Notes: generated from the sequence alone by a model not told the origin. DNA of 64,000 bases from Cephalopachus bancanus (GCA_027257055.1 JAPVLO010000056.1:7304501-7368500); one strand, 5' to 3'. Shown: positions 42,351 to 55,234, numbered from the stretch's first letter. Program-made: numbers and translations.

Positions 42351-43164
42351 AATAGTTGAATTTTTGGATGTTAGTTTTGTGTTTGTTTTCTTCATCATTT
42401 AATAAATGCCTTTAACATAAATAAAACTTGAGTCTGAAAGTTAAAAAGAATCTGTTTGAGGTGTAATGGTTAGATAATGTTTTGGACCTAGTTCCTTTTT
42501 GACTTTATAGTTTTATCCCTTTTGCTTGACTAACAATTATTTCTATGTGATGCTTTTGTTAGTTGATTACATCTATGAAGTTCTTATATTAAAAATGCAG
42601 TTATTAATTAATGCAATAAAATATCTGACCATTACAGGTAGAACCCATCTGAATGGCAGCCTTTTCACAGTCTTTTGAATTGACCCAATAAATGCAATAT
42701 TAATTCATCACAATAGAATTAAAAAACAGAGCTCTACAAAATGCAGCTAGTTCTGACTTAGGCTAATTACTAGCATATTTTTGATACAACTAATTTACTT
42801 TCCTCATTTAACAATATATTTTGCATCAAGAGAATTTAGGGAAATTCAGGTAAAAAGTAATTTAGAATTTGCTGTGGGAAAGGGCATTTTTCTGCAGAGT
42901 TTTCATCTGACTTGGGATTCATCTCATAATGTGGCCAAGTGAAAATGCCTCTGATTCCCTGTTGCTGCAAAATACTATACACACTCCCTCCTAAGGTCTG
43001 AAAGTAGTCAAGTGAGAGGATTTCCAGAAATAATTTATTACTGAAATGCTGAGTGTATTTGGTTCCATAGAGACAACTCGGGCAAAGCTGCTTTTTTACT
43101 AAGCAGTTTCAGTTCTGTTGGTTAAAGGTACATCACTGACTTCTTGTTCATTCCTCCTTACTAG
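42351..43164. other. PATJ intron 4 end, no Alu
   Basis: About 800 bp of AT-rich DNA before exon 5. No repeat is recognised. Confidence 0.45.
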
Positions 43165-43304
43165 GGCCGGCAGATTGAATATATAGATATAGAACGGCCT
43201 TCTACCGGCGGTCTGGGATTCAGTGTTGTGGCCCTGCGAGGTCAGCATCTGGGAGAAGTGGATATCTTTGTGAAGGATGTACAGCCAGGAGGTGTAGCAG
43301 ACAG
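43165..43304 (+). CDS. PATJ: PATJ exon 5, first half of PDZ1
   Basis: Residues 129-174 plus two bases. [20 protein letters not shown] opens PDZ1 and carries the carboxylate-binding loop GLGF (144-147). It then runs [15 protein letters not shown], strands and helix of a class PDZ fold. Acceptor cttactag|GGC, donor GACAG|gtaagg; phase 0 in, phase 2 out, splitting an Arg codon. Confidence 0.93.
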
Positions 43305-43498
43305 GTAAGGAAGATGTTTGCTGTACATTTTGCTAATTTTTTCCTGACAATTTTGAAAACACTGTTACAAAGAGCGTAGGAAACTAGTGATAAAGACAGT
43401 AGCTATGGCAGCTGACTCCTACTCTAGCTCTTCCTATGTGCTTGTTGGGCCTTTTGCAGATGTTTGAGTCCGTTTGTGGTAGCAGTTCTACCATGTAG

Positions 43499-43640
43499 TT
43501 ATAATCTATTCTATATTATAGATGAGGAAGCTGAGATTCAGAGAGTTTCGGTGGTTTACCTATAGTCACAGAGCTATTACTGCTGGAACCATGATATGAT
43601 TTCGAGATTGTCTGCAGAGCTGTGCTATTTTCACTCCATC
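43499..43640 (-). mobile_element. MIR
   Basis: tatagatgaggaagctgaga and ttcagagagtttcggtgg match the inverted MIR core. Confidence 0.6.
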
Positions 43641-43718
43641 ATTCTCTCTCATAATTCAGCATGATATTTTAGCTACAGTATGGTCAGTAGGATGGAAATA
43701 TTGAAATTCTCGTTCTGA

Positions 43719-43835
43719 AGCTGGACATGGTGCCCCACGCATGTAATCCCATCTTTGGAGGCCGAGGTGGGAGGATCACTTGAGCCCAAGAGTTCGATAC
43801 CATCCTGGGCAACATAGTGAGACCCTATCTCTATT

Positions 43836-43838
<3 letters not shown>
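43719..43838 (+). mobile_element. Free left Alu monomer
   Basis: Left arm (gctggacatggtgccccacg to gaccctatctctatt) ending in an AC tail. Confidence 0.75.

Positions 43839-43879
<41 letters not shown>
43839..43879 (+). repeat. (AC)20 microsatellite
   Basis: Grown from the tail of the left monomer. Confidence 0.98.
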
Positions 43880-43881
<2 letters not shown>

Positions 43882-44406
43882 ATACATATACATATATATG
43901 GGAAAGAAATTCTCATTCTGCATACAATATTAGTTTTTAAAACTAAAATTATAATAGGGGTGCTAGGGTTGCAGTGTGGTTGCAGGAGTGAGATGGACCT
44001 GGGCGTGGAGGCTGTCAGTGGTCTGGATGGTCTCTGGGAGCTGCAAGGCGTGAGCGAGCCTGGGAGACAGCAGAACCTCAATGTGCCACCTTGGTCCGTA
44101 GCAAACGGGCTTCCAAAACATTCCTACTGGTTAGATCTTCTGGCTCGGCATGTATTTTTTTTCTTTGTGTGTTTTCTGTCATCTAAATTAAGAAATTGAC
44201 TTGGGGGTGAATTCTGCAAATGACTGCTAACTTCTTGAATAAAGAATGCTGACAGGATCGTGCTGCAGCAGGATTTCTAATCTCTAAGGGACCTTACTTT
44301 CATTTTACACTTTCTGTTACTTGGAGAACACGATTAAATGAGTAGGACTTGACTCATTGATAGCTAAGTTCTTAAAACTTCAGTTCATATTAAAAAGTTT
44401 TTCAAG
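43880..44406. other. Unassigned PATJ intron 5 DNA
   Basis: No repeat is recognised. A longer frame on the plus strand across the monomer and this part shows no domain. Confidence 0.45.
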
Positions 44407-44698
44407 CCGGGCTCAGTGGCTCAGCCTGTAATCCTGCGCCTTGGGAGGCTGAGGTGAGTGGATTGCCTGAGCCCGTGGGCTCGACACCTGCCTGGGCAAC
44501 TTGGCGAGACCTCATCTCCACAATAAATCAAAAATCAGCCAGGCGTGGTAGCACACGCCTGTAGTTCCAGCTACTTGGAAGGCTGAGGCAGAAGGATCGC
44601 GGGAGCCCAGCAGGTCAAGGCTGCGGTGGCCAGGAGTGTGCCACTGCACTCCATTCTGGGCGACAGAGTGAGACTCCGACTCAAAAAAAAAAAAAAAA
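44407..44698 (+). mobile_element. Alu, subfamily B
   Basis: Starts gccgggctcagtggctcag and has the cgccttggg variant. Confidence 0.88.
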
Positions 44699-44894
44699 GT
44701 TTTCTCAAACATATTGTGACTTTACAGGGGCTGAACATGCAAGTATTTTTTGTAATAAAAAAAAAAAGACTAATAACTTTTTGGTGGTCATGCTGCACTA
44801 TTGATTCATTATGATTATTGTCTATGAAGAGCCCCCTCAAGTCTACGTTATGTGCTATGTTGCACTTGCTTTTATTTTTTTAATTGATTAATTA

Positions 44895-45018
44895 ATTTTT
44901 ATTTATTTATTTTGTTTGAGTGGGAGTCTCACTGTTGCCCAGGCTGGAGTGCAGTGGCACGCTCACGAACACCGCAGCCTCATCATCCTGCTGGGCTCAG
45001 GTGATCTTTCCACCTCAG
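44895..45018 (-). mobile_element. Alu right arm only
   Basis: Minus-strand right arm, broken off at atctttccacctcagtg. Confidence 0.8.
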
Positions 45019-45149
45019 TGATAAAACAGAGAGAGCAACTATAAACTAGGACTAAATTTAGATAGTACAAGATAAATCTGGACTTACAATTGGTTGACAT
45101 TAGCTTATTAAGGATATGAATGCTCTTGAAAGAAAAGTGCTTACTTAAC

Positions 45150-45439
45150 TTTTTTATTTGGGGGTCTTACTCTGTTGTCCAGGCTAGAGTACAACGGCAT
45201 GATCATAGCTCACCACAGCCTCCAACTCCTGGGCTCCAACTCCTTTTGGCCTCAGCCTGCCAAGTAGCTGAGACTACAGACACGTGCCGCCACACCCAGC
45301 TTATTTTTTGATTTTTTGGTAGAGATGAGGTCTCACTGTGTTGCCCAGGCTAGTCTTGAACTCTTGGGCTCAAGCAATCCTCCCCACCTGAGCTTCCCAA
45401 AGTGCTAGGATTATAGCTGTGGGCCACCATGCCCAGCCA
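45150..45439 (-). mobile_element. Alu, AluJ-like
   Basis: Diverged dimer with atgatcatagctcaccacag. Confidence 0.83.
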
Positions 45440-45474
45440 TGACTACTTAATTTTGATTGGCTAGGTTTTCCTAT

Positions 45475-45701
45475 TTTTTTTTACTTTTGTTGGGATATAA
45501 GTCACATAACATAAACTTCACCATTTTAGGGTGTACAATGTGGTGGCTGTTCATATACTCACAGTGTTGTACAACCATCCCCACTGTCTAAAAACAAACC
45601 CTATACCTGTTAGATCTATTAAAAGTTACTTCTGATTCCTTCCTCCTCATCTCCTGGTAACCACTATTCTACTTTCTATCTATGTGAAATTAATTAGTCC
45701 A
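45475..45701 (+). mobile_element. L1M 3' region fragment
   Basis: taacataaacttcaccattt, agtgttgtacaaccatcccc and cctggtaaccactattctac are typical of the same L1M 3' region seen at 33-34 kb. Confidence 0.7.
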
Positions 45702-45996
45702 ACTTTTTTTTTTTTTGAGATGGAGTCTCACTCTGTCACCCAGGCTGGAGTGCAGTGGCACGCTCTTGGCCACTGCAGCCTTGACCCGCTGGCTCAGGTG
45801 ATCCTTCCACCTCAGCCTTCCAAGTAGCTGGAGCTACAGGCATGTGCCACCACACCCAGCTAATTTTTTGATTTACTGTAGAGGTGAGGTCTCACCAAAT
45901 TGCCCAGGCTGGTCTCAAACCTGTTGGCTCAGGCAGTCCTCTCACCTCGGCCTCTCAAAGTGCTGTGATTGTAGGTGTGAGTTACCACACCCGGCC
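45702..45996 (-). mobile_element. Alu, subfamily A
   Basis: Complete dimer inserted at the L1M fragment. Confidence 0.88.
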
Positions 45997-46051
45997 TTGA
46001 TTATTATTTTTCCTAACTTTGTGTTATCTGTATATCTGATGATTAGATACA

Positions 46052-46220
46052 TGTGCTGGTCTTGGGTGACTCACGCCTATAATTGTACAATAAATCAAAA
46101 ATTAGCTGGGCATGGTGGTGCGTGCCTATTGTTCCAGCTACTTGGAAGGCTGCGGCGGCAGGATTGCACTGGCGGAGCAGCCATGGACTCCGGCTGGGTG
46201 AGAGTGAGACTCCAATCCAG
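46052..46220 (+). mobile_element. Alu, internally deleted
   Basis: Left arm reduced to its first and last bases (gactcacgcctataattgt then acaataaatcaaaaattagc); right arm shortened. Confidence 0.75.
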
Positions 46221-46551
46221 AAATGGGTGAGATGTGCTCTTGATAAAAAATTGAAATTTTAGAAAAATGTGTGTTGATACAATATTGAGCCTGCATTCTT
46301 TGGATTGTGTTTTAATCCTGAAATTGGTTAATTCTGATACTTTTCCCTTTAGGTATTGTGAGTAACCCTTTGGCACTACATTCAGGATTATGTTCCATCC
46401 TATCTATGACCATATGCAAAGTTGACAACCTGTGACCTTTGACCCCAACAGTACAGAACTAGAACCAGTACTTATAAGACAAGATTATCCAGGGCAGGGA
46501 ATCTTTTATCAGAAAGGGAAGACTTATAGTCTCGTTAGGCAAAGAAGTCCT

Positions 46552-46722
46552 GTAGACTAGGTCTGAATGTTGGTTTTCTCTCCAGCTGCGTTACCTTGGT
46601 CAAGTTACTTAATCTTGCTAAAAAATTTAGTTTCTTGATCTGTAATATGACAATCTTATAGTAGGATATAGATGAAATATTATGGGAGTTTCCAACCCAT
46701 GGTAAATGTTCAATATATATTT
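46552..46722 (+). mobile_element. MIR
   Basis: cagctgcgttaccttggtca then agttacttaatcttgc and tttcttgatctgtaatatg match the MIR core. Confidence 0.7.
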
Positions 46723-46789
46723 GCTATTATTCTTGCTCTTACTCAACATACTTACTAACATGATATATACAACACATGTTTAATACACT

Positions 46790-46925
46790 GTGTATGTCTT
46801 CCTAATTTTTCTCCTATAAATGGAGTGTAGGTTCCTTGTGAGCATTCCCCATGGTACCCAACACACTATGTAGCTTGCAGTAGTTGCTTAGTGTCTGTTG
46901 CATGAATGATAAGTGAGTGAACTGT
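46790..46925 (+). mobile_element. L2 3' end
   Basis: ggagtgtaggttccttgtga through gtctgttgcatgaatgata fits the L2 3' end. Confidence 0.5.
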
Positions 46926-47764
46926 CATTCATATGTGTTACTGGGGTTTTGAATATTCAAAGAACAAAGTATGTGTGCCTTCTATATGCTTGAACATTTA
47001 CTTTCTGTACATTTTAGAAACAAAACAAATGGTATTACAATAGGCTAATCATCTTTAAAAATTCTATAGGTAATATTTTTAGAATTTTTTGGCAAAATGC
47101 TGTGAAAAAATATCGTTGTATAACAAATGATACAGTTAGTGTGGGCCACAGATGAGGGAGAGTGCCTAGGGAGGCCTGTAATATGTAGGAATATAGGGGG
47201 GAAAATGTAAAAATACATTTTCTAAGTGAATGGAGGGGATTTTTCTAAATGAAAAGAAAGGAACAAAAAATATGTAGTCATACTCTTGTTTCACCGATAA
47301 AGAAACCCAGAAATGCACCTATATGGTTTTTTCATGGTATATGAAAGTAACCTACAAGAATGATTTGCCAAATTTGAGAAAAGTAAATTTTGCTTTTTAT
47401 GTTCTTCTAGTAACTAACTTTTATGTTATACTTTCTTGTGCTCTCCATTAAGCTTTGTTTTTTTGAGGGAGGGTGGCCTACATTTTGAATTAGACATCGT
47501 TCCATACTGTGCTGTTTCTCATCTGCTGGAAGAAACTGGGAACAGGAAGCCTTGGGTAAAGGTGGTATAGAGTTTATGGAATAGGAGAAATAAGCCTTAA
47601 GCAAAATATTAGAAGGGTTCTGGGAACCTTTCACAACCTGAGGAGCATGGCATCTTCACCCATTTATCTATTCAATCTTTAACAACCTTTTATTGAGTGT
47701 CTGCTGTGTGCTATGTGCTGTGTATAAAAAATGGTGACCCAAAGAGACATTATCCCAACTTGCC
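46926..47764. other. PATJ intron 5 DNA, no Alu
   Basis: AT-rich. An L2/MIR-age motif lies at 47686-47750 (tattgagtgtctgctgtgtg). No gene is recognised. Confidence 0.4.
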
Positions 47765-47778
47765 TGTCGTCAATTCTT

Positions 47779-48065
47779 TTTTTTTTTTTTTGAGGTGGAG
47801 TCTCACTCTGTCGCCCAGACTGGAGTACAGTGGCCGCTCCCGGCCACCGCAGCCTCGACCTGCTGGGCTCTGGCGATCCTTCCGTCTCAGCCTTCCCAGT
47901 AGCCGGAATTACAGGCATGCGCTACCATGCCCGGCTGGTTTTTTGATTTATTGTAGAGATGAGGTCTCGCTACCCAGGCGGGTCTCGAACCTCAGGCTCA
48001 GGCAATCCACTCACCTCAGCCTCCCAAAGGCGCGGGATTACAGGCTGAGCCACCAAGCCTGGCTT
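47779..48065 (-). mobile_element. Alu, subfamily C
   Basis: Flanked by perfect 14-bp duplications tgtcgtcaattctt at 47765-47778 and 48066-48079. Confidence 0.94.
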
Positions 48066-48079
48066 TGTCGTCAATTCTT

Positions 48080-48571
48080 ATGTCTCAGTACTCCATAGCA
48101 ACAGATCTGTGATGACACGTCAAGGTGAGGGCTTCCAAAAAGATTAGTTCTACTATTTGAGTGTGTTTTACACCTCAGACCAAGGCTGGGAGGCCCTTCC
48201 CAGGCGTACTCAAAGTGGTGCTTGAAGGGAGATTTGAAGGGAGATAGCAGGATCTGCAGAAAGCAGAGGTTTTAGGGAAAGGAATGAAGAGACTCTCTTG
48301 ACTGTTAGCCCCATGGAGAAATGGGACACAATCCCTGGGCTCAGAGTGTGGCTGGTAGGATGCAGTAAGGGTCTGGAGAGAGGTAGTGCCAGCCATGCTG
48401 GACTTTCCAGCTCATCATATGACAGAGTCTTCATGGTCTTGGTTAGTTCTTCCTTTCTTCTGAGGACTTTCCATATACAACTGTGTTATTTTAGGAGCTT
48501 GCCTAAGACCTGTTGGCTCTCAAAGTCATGGAAACCCATTATTTCTGAATGTTGTGATGGAGAGACAAGAA
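48080..48571. other. Unassigned PATJ intron 5 DNA
   Basis: Unique-looking. Open frames on both strands here show no domain. Confidence 0.45.
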
Positions 48572-48584
48572 TAGGTTTTCTTTT

Positions 48585-48872
48585 TTTTTTTTTTTTTTTG
48601 AGTTGGAGTCTCACTCTGTCGCCCAGACTGGAGTGCAGTGGCCGCTCCCGGCCACCGCAGCCTTGCCTGCTGGGCTCCGGCGATCCTTCCGCCTCAGCCT
48701 TCCCAGTAGCCAGAATTACAGGCACGCGCTGCCACGCCCGGCTGATTTTTTGATTTATTGTAGAGATGAGGTCTCGCTGCCCAGGCGGCTCTCGAACCCG
48801 CGGGCTCAGGCAATTCACTCACCTCAGCCTCCCAAAGGCGCGGGATTACAGGCTGAGCCACCGAGCCCGGCT
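48585..48872 (-). mobile_element. Alu, subfamily C
   Basis: Flanked by taggttttctttt at 48572-48584 and 48873-48885. Confidence 0.94.
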
Positions 48873-48906
48873 TAGGTTTTCTTTTGAATGGAAAGTATAA
48901 ATTCAA

Positions 48907-48960
48907 TGTGTGTGTGAGTTTGTATGTGTGTATATATTATATAATATATATAAATTAGTA
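48907..48960 (+). repeat. GT/TA-rich low-complexity stretch
   Basis: gtgtgtgtgag then tatatattatataatatat; imperfect alternating purine-pyrimidine DNA. Confidence 0.85.
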
Positions 48961-49214
48961 TGGGGTATTAAATTGTGGTGTATATAGTATACTTGTATAT
49001 TATTTGATATACACTGTATAGTAGCATGGAGGAATTATAAATGATAGGAGTGGTAAAACTAATTCGATTCAATTTTAGGATGCATAAATAAATCAGATTT
49101 TGCAGAAAACTTTCTGTGTCTTGTTCATCTTGGAATGAGTTTATATTCCCTCAGGAGGTTCTAACTGGAAAGAAAAGATGCCCTGAAGTCTATTGGGTAG
49201 GGAAAGGTAGATTT

Positions 49215-49506
49215 TTTTTTTGAGTTGGAGTCTCTCACTCTGTCGTCCAGGCTGGAGTGCAGTGGCACGCTCATGGTCACTGCAGCCTCGACCCGCTGGG
49301 CTCAGGCGATCCTTCTGCCTCAGCCTTCCAAATAGCTAGAACTACAGGCATGCGCCACCACACCTGGCTAATTTTTTGATGTATTGTAGAGCTGAGGTCT
49401 CGCCAAGTTGCCCAGGCTGCTCTCAAACCTGTGGGTGCAGGCAATCCTCTCCCCTCGGCTTCCCAAAGTGCTGGGATTATTGGTGTGAGCCACTGCACCC
49501 GACTGA
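49215..49506 (-). mobile_element. Alu, subfamily A
   Basis: Flanked by aaaggtagattt at 49203-49214 and 49507-49518. Confidence 0.92.
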
Positions 49507-49757
49507 AAAGGTAGATTTAAAAAGTTAGATTTCTAGAAAAAAGAAAACTTATGAGTTAGTAAATTGGGGAATGACTTATGAAAAATGAACTGCATCAAGG
49601 TTGAAAGTATTCAAGAGTAACTCATTCATTTGGGATTCATTAGGAAATGTCCCTGAATGAACAAGCTGTGAATGAAAGTTTAGGTGAAGAAGTTAGAGAA
49701 AGGAGGATACCAGAGATAGAAGAATGGAAGTGATTCCTAGATTTGGTTCTGTAGTTT

Positions 49758-50064
49758 TGTTGTTGTTGTTGTTGTTGTTTTTTGAGTTGGAGCCTCACTC
49801 TGTTGCCTAGGCTGGAGTGCAGCGACACACTCGTGGCCACCCCAGGGATGAACTGCTGGGCTCCGGCAATCCTTCCGTCTTAGCCTTCCAAGTAGCTAGA
49901 ACTACAAGTGTGCGCTACCATGCCTGGCTAATTTTTTGATTTATTGTAGAGACTAGTTCTTACCAAGTTACCCAGGCTGGTCTCAAACCCGTGGGCTCAG
50001 GCAGTTCCCTCACTTTGGCCTCCCAAAATGCAGGGATTGCTGGCTTGAACCACTGTGCCCAGCC
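49758..50064 (-). mobile_element. Alu, A/B intermediate
   Basis: Head is (TTG)n; gttctgtagt copies flank it. Confidence 0.88.
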
Positions 50065-51068
50065 TGTTCTGTAGTAATTATATTGAAAAGTAGATAGTTC
50101 TTTAAAATTGGGAAAAGTCCACATGCAGCATTCTCAACTAAAGTGTATATATTTTAAAATGATGAAAATTATTGTGAAAGTAATACATGCATACTATAGA
50201 AAACTATAAAATATAGAAATATAACAAGACCAAAACAAATTTTTCACTTGAACTATCCTGAGACAACTAAGAAATATATTTGCATGCTTTATTTTGACAA
50301 GGTCATAGAATAAAGTTTTTTTATCTCATTCTTTTCTCTTAGTATAACATAAGCCACTCCTAATAGTAATAAAAGGATTTTTAAGCAACATTTTTAATGC
50401 TACATGATCTATTGTGAGAGCCAACCAAAATTTTGGCATCAAACATTGAAATATTCAACTTGTTAGTACCAAGGGGGAATCGAAAACGTGTGAGTTCCTG
50501 TCCTCAGAAAACTTAAAATCGAATAAAGCAGGATTTAGCCAGCTCTGTGGACAGCACACTTTGTACAAGTGAGTGAATGACAAATGAGTGGTTCAGAGTA
50601 CTGTGGAAATAAGTTATGGAGGGAGGGAGGGGGAGAGAGAGAGAGAGAGGGAGAGACTGAGCGAGAGTCTGAGAGACTGAGACTCTGCTGGATCTTAAAG
50701 TGTGAATTGAATTGAACTTAGCTGAGCAGAGCGGAAAGGCATTAGAGATTTTTATAAGAGCAGGAAATGCCACACTTGTCTGAGAAAAAAAGAGGAGATC
50801 AGAGAAGTTGGAGAAAGGGATTTGTGTGTGGGGAGGAATCCAAGTCGGAAGAGTACTTTGAGGCCAAATGTGGAGGCCATTGAATGCCAATCAAGTTTAC
50901 ACTGTGTCTTAGGGGTCGGTAGTTACCATATTTTCATCCATGTCAAACTTTTGCCGATCAGCTATGAACTGAGAAAAAATAAAGGACAATATAATTGACC
51001 TTTCATAATTCAAAATTTTATTCATGAAAAGGATTGTTGTCTGAAATCTATTATTGTATCTTAATGTA
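50065..51068. other. PATJ intron 5 DNA, no Alu, with a purine tract
   Basis: A GA/GGGA-rich tract lies at about 50618-50660. The part at 50500-50890 has phrases of an old mammal-wide repeat (aggaaatgccacacttgtct). No gene is recognised. Confidence 0.4.
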
Positions 51069-51083
51069 GAAAAATGTTCATTT

Positions 51084-51370
51084 GCTGGACTCGGTGGTTC
51101 AGCCTGTAATCCCACGCCTTTGGGAGGCCGAGGTGAGTGGATTGCCTGAGCCCGCGGGTTCGAGACCCACCTGGGCAACTTGGCGAGACCTCATCTCTAC
51201 AATAAATCAAAAATTAGCGGGGTGTGGTAGCGTGCACCTGTAGTTCAAGCTAATTGGAAGGCTGAGGGGGAAGGATCGCCGGGCCCAGCAGGTGGAGGCT
51301 GCGGTGGCCGGGAGCGGCCTCTGCACTCCAGTCTGGGCGACAGAGTGAGACTCCAACTCAAAAAAAAAAA
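51084..51370 (+). mobile_element. Alu, subfamily B
   Basis: Flanked by perfect 15-bp duplications gaaaaatgttcattt at 51069-51083 and 51371-51385. Confidence 0.94.
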
Positions 51371-51385
51371 GAAAAATGTTCATTT

Positions 51386-51771
51386 ATGAAACAATCGTGG
51401 CAGAAGTTTGTTTTCTTCCCTTTAAAAGACTTTCTCTTTATTGGTCAGTAACCATAGAAAATCGTTGTATATTTTTGAGTTGGGGAATACCAGCATGGAG
51501 AGAACCTAGAAAAATAAATCCTGTGAAATTTTGCAAGTTGAAGTTTAGGAATTCAGATAAGGATTCCGACCGGAGGGTGGGCACTGGGAATGGAAAGGAG
51601 ATGGGTGAGTGCAAGACAAATAAGGAGGAAGAATTGTGGTGAAAATGGTTAAACAGGAAGTGAAGGAATGCCGGTGGTGTTTGGGTGATAATAAAGTCCA
51701 ATGCAGTAAACCAGTGCAGAGTAAATCCTAGGCTTTTCCTGGAATGTACTTTTAAAATAAGAAGTGAAAGG
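51386..51771. other. Unassigned PATJ intron 5 DNA
   Basis: No repeat is recognised. Confidence 0.45.
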
Positions 51772-52374
<603 letters not shown>

Positions 52375-52674
52375 AAGACTGTGCTTTACTCAGAGTCTCT
52401 AGACAAAATTCTAGGATTGTCTATGCTTCTGTTTCTTAATATGTAAAATTTAACTAAGTACTTTAAAAGAATTAAAGGAGATATTGCATATAAAGCACTT
52501 TACATAGTTCCTGACTCATAAATGCTTTGTAAATATTATTTTTCTTTAGAGATTTTGTTAATTTCTTTTAAAAATAATCCCTGGTTTCCCCTTGGTTAGC
52601 GGGTGAAAGATTGGTACTTGGAAGACATGAAAGGGCTCAAATAAAGATTTGGAAGTAATTTCTATGGATTTTCT

Positions 52675-52970
52675 TTTTTTTTTTTTTTGAGTTGGAGTGT
52701 CTCACTCCGTCGCCTAGGCTGGAGTGCAGTGGCACACTCACGACCACCGCAGCCTTGGGCTGCTGGACTCACGCGATCCTGCCTCCTCAGCCATCCAAGT
52801 AGCTGGAACTACAGGCATGCACTATCTTGTCTGGCTAATTTTTTGATTTTATTGTACTTGGTCTTGCCAAGTTACCCAGGTTGGTGTCGAACCCCCTAGG
52901 CTCAAGGCAATCCTCTTTGCCTCAGCCTCCCAAATACTGGGGTTACAGGCTTGAGCCACCACATCTGGCT
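52675..52970 (-). mobile_element. Alu, subfamily A
   Basis: Complete dimer with small changes in the linker. Confidence 0.88.
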
Positions 52971-53025
52971 GTTTTTTTTATTAAAAAATTTACTTGGCCA
53001 GATGGTTTTTAAAGTGTGCCCATGT

Positions 53026-53060
53026 GAAAGAGAGAGAGAGAGAGAGATGTGTGTGTGTTT
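53026..53060 (+). repeat. (GA)n(TG)n microsatellite
   Basis: agagagagag run followed by tgtgtgtgt. Confidence 0.9.
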
Positions 53061-53273
53061 AGGGATGCACTACTTAACTGGCTACTTAGTTAATAAGTGC
53101 TTTGATGAAAAACACTCGGAAGAGCTCTGTTATATAATTAAATAATGATTTGAATAAATATATGAAGTGAAATAGTATCATAAACAACAAACTGCCTAAC
53201 TTGAATAACAGAATTTTAAAAATCAGGCTATTAGATTACCTGAAACAAAAATTTCTTTTCTTGTATGATTAAG

Positions 53274-53472
53274 GGATCACAGATTAAAGGAAAACGACCA
53301 AATATTGGCCATTAATCACACGCCGCTGGACCAGAATGTTTCCCATCAGCAAGCAATTGCATTGTTACAGCAAACCACTGGATCTTTGTGTCTGGTTGTG
53401 GCTAGGGAACCAATCCACATGAAAAGCAGTGCTTCTACCAGCAGCCCAAGTGAGATACCTCTGCCTGAAACA
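53274..53472 (+). CDS. PATJ: PATJ exon 6, second half of PDZ1 and linker
   Basis: Completes the split Arg codon (175), then residues 176-241. [20 protein letters not shown] and [16 protein letters not shown] form the rest of PDZ1, including the helix lining the peptide groove, with VVAREP as the last strand. The tail [18 protein letters not shown] is a Ser-rich linker. Acceptor tgtatgattaag|GG, donor GAAACA|gtgagt; phase 2 in, phase 0 out. Confidence 0.93.
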
Positions 53473-53691
53473 GTGAGTTGAAAATTTGGAAAAAAGACAT
53501 TTAATTTTGAATTATGCCATTGAGTATAAGAAGTGTAAAGAAATTTAAAAGGTGTTGTTTTACTCTTCATTGTTCAAGAAAAATGATCATCTCTCCAATG
53601 CAGCATTAGCATATTTAAACAAAATGTTTCACGGAGATTTTTTGTCTTTTCAATGTCCCTGATGGGTCTCCTTTTTTAAGATTATTTAAAG

Positions 53692-53897
53692 GATCAGGGA
53701 ATCCTTCTGCCTCAGCCTTCCTAGTAGCTGGAACTACAGGCGTACGCTACCGTGTCTGGCTAATTTTTTGATTTATTGTAGAGAGGAGGTCTCGCCATGT
53801 TGCCTAGACTTGTCTCGAACCTGTGAGCTCAGGCCATCCGCTTGTCTCTGCTTCCCAAAGTTCTAGGATTGCAGGCATGAGCCACCACACCTGGCTT
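53692..53897 (-). mobile_element. 5' part of a minus-strand Alu, subfamily A
   Basis: Starts in the right arm at ggaatccttctgcctcagcc and ends cacacctggctt. Confidence 0.82.
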
Positions 53898-54769
53898 AAG
53901 AGTATTATATAATATAGAGGCCAAATTGAAGCATTAGGTGTAATTTATTTGGTGATGAAGAGTCTTTGTTCCTTTATTAGAGATTTACTGTTGTGTTTTA
54001 AGTAAGATTTTGTTATTTATTTCAAAAACATTTTGTGAATTATAAAGCGTTTGTGACTAGATTATTGGTAATGTGGCAGTTTTTTTTCATATAAAGACAT
54101 ATACTGAACAATTTAAAAGAATAGTAGCAGTATATGTCTCTTTTGGGAATCCTTAAACTCGCTTTGGAACATTTTACAGATTTTGGCTTGCATCTTCAGA
54201 ATGCAAGCTAATAAATCTTATTTTCTTATAACCCTAAGTGCTAGCTGATTTATTTAATTTTTATTCATTGGGACAAAAGAAAAAGTAGACTGTCTGGGTA
54301 CAGTACAAGGTCACAACACAAATTAATGTATAGACATTTTCCCTGTTGTAATCAGCAATATTTATACAGCACAGTTTACATAATGAATACAGTAAGCAAA
54401 GTAGGACACTGTTTCGCATATAAAGAACAAGGACTTTGGAGTGCAAAGGCGTGGGAAGAGCTGAGTGCAGTCCCGGTGCTGAGTGAATGCTCTGGGAATC
54501 TCAGCTACTATCATTCATTCAGGAATACTATTTTAGCAAACTTTGCTTACCAAGTGAGATCCAATCTTTTGACCATATCTTTTACCCATAGCGTTATATG
54601 ACCCAGTTTTGTTTTTACATTTCCCTCTTGCTTGACTATCTTCTTCCTTTGTCGTGCAACTTAAATGCCCCCTTTCCTTGACGTTTTCCCTATTTCTTCA
54701 TTGGATTTGACTTCTTGAACTCTCTTCCCCTGAATTTTTGTGACATTTCTTTGATTTTCTTTCAATTCA
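53898..54769. other. PATJ intron 6 DNA, no Alu
   Basis: AT-rich, no recognised repeat or gene. Confidence 0.45.
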
Positions 54770-55018
54770 AGCAAACACATATTTATTGGTTCCTACTACG
54801 TGCTGAGCACTGTTGAGGAATGGGAACTGTTTCTTGTCCTCTTAGAGCCACAGAGTCTCACGATCCAATATTCTGCCTTGTGTTTTAATTACTTGTGTTT
54901 TAGTTTCTGTCTCTACTGGAGTTTAAGATCTCTAAGGGCAGGGACCATAAGATTAACTCTCTCTGTATATCTTAACCTCTAGAAATTTGCCTTGATTAAT
55001 TGTATGAATGCTTGATTT
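54770..55018 (+). mobile_element. L2-age fragments
   Basis: ggttcctactacgtgctgag and ctaagggcagggaccataag match common L2/MIR-age consensus phrases. Confidence 0.5.
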
Positions 55019-55105
55019 GTTGCAAATCAGTTACTTAAGTAATTACCATTTTGGAAAGCTAAGAATCTGTGTTTTACTGAACTCTTCCTTGCTGTTAATT
55101 TGTAG

Positions 55106-55234
55106 GTTCGTTGGGGCCATATTGAAGATGTTGAGCTCATTAATGATGGCTCTGGATTAGGTTTTGGAATAGTTGGAGTAAAATCCAGTGGCGTGGTTGT
55201 AAGGACTATAGTTCCTGGAGGATTAGCAGATCGA
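55106..55234 (+). CDS. PATJ: PATJ exon 7, first half of PDZ2
   Basis: Residues 242-284: [20 protein letters not shown] to [11 protein letters not shown]. The GLGF loop of PDZ2 is at 258-261. Acceptor gttaatttgtag|GTT, donor GATCGA|gtgagt; phase 0 at both ends (43 codons). Human PATJ, from memory, has GFGIVGGKTSG where this exon has [11 protein letters not shown], so residue 266 is Val and not Gly. The exon for the rest of PDZ2 is not found before the window ends. Confidence 0.92.
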
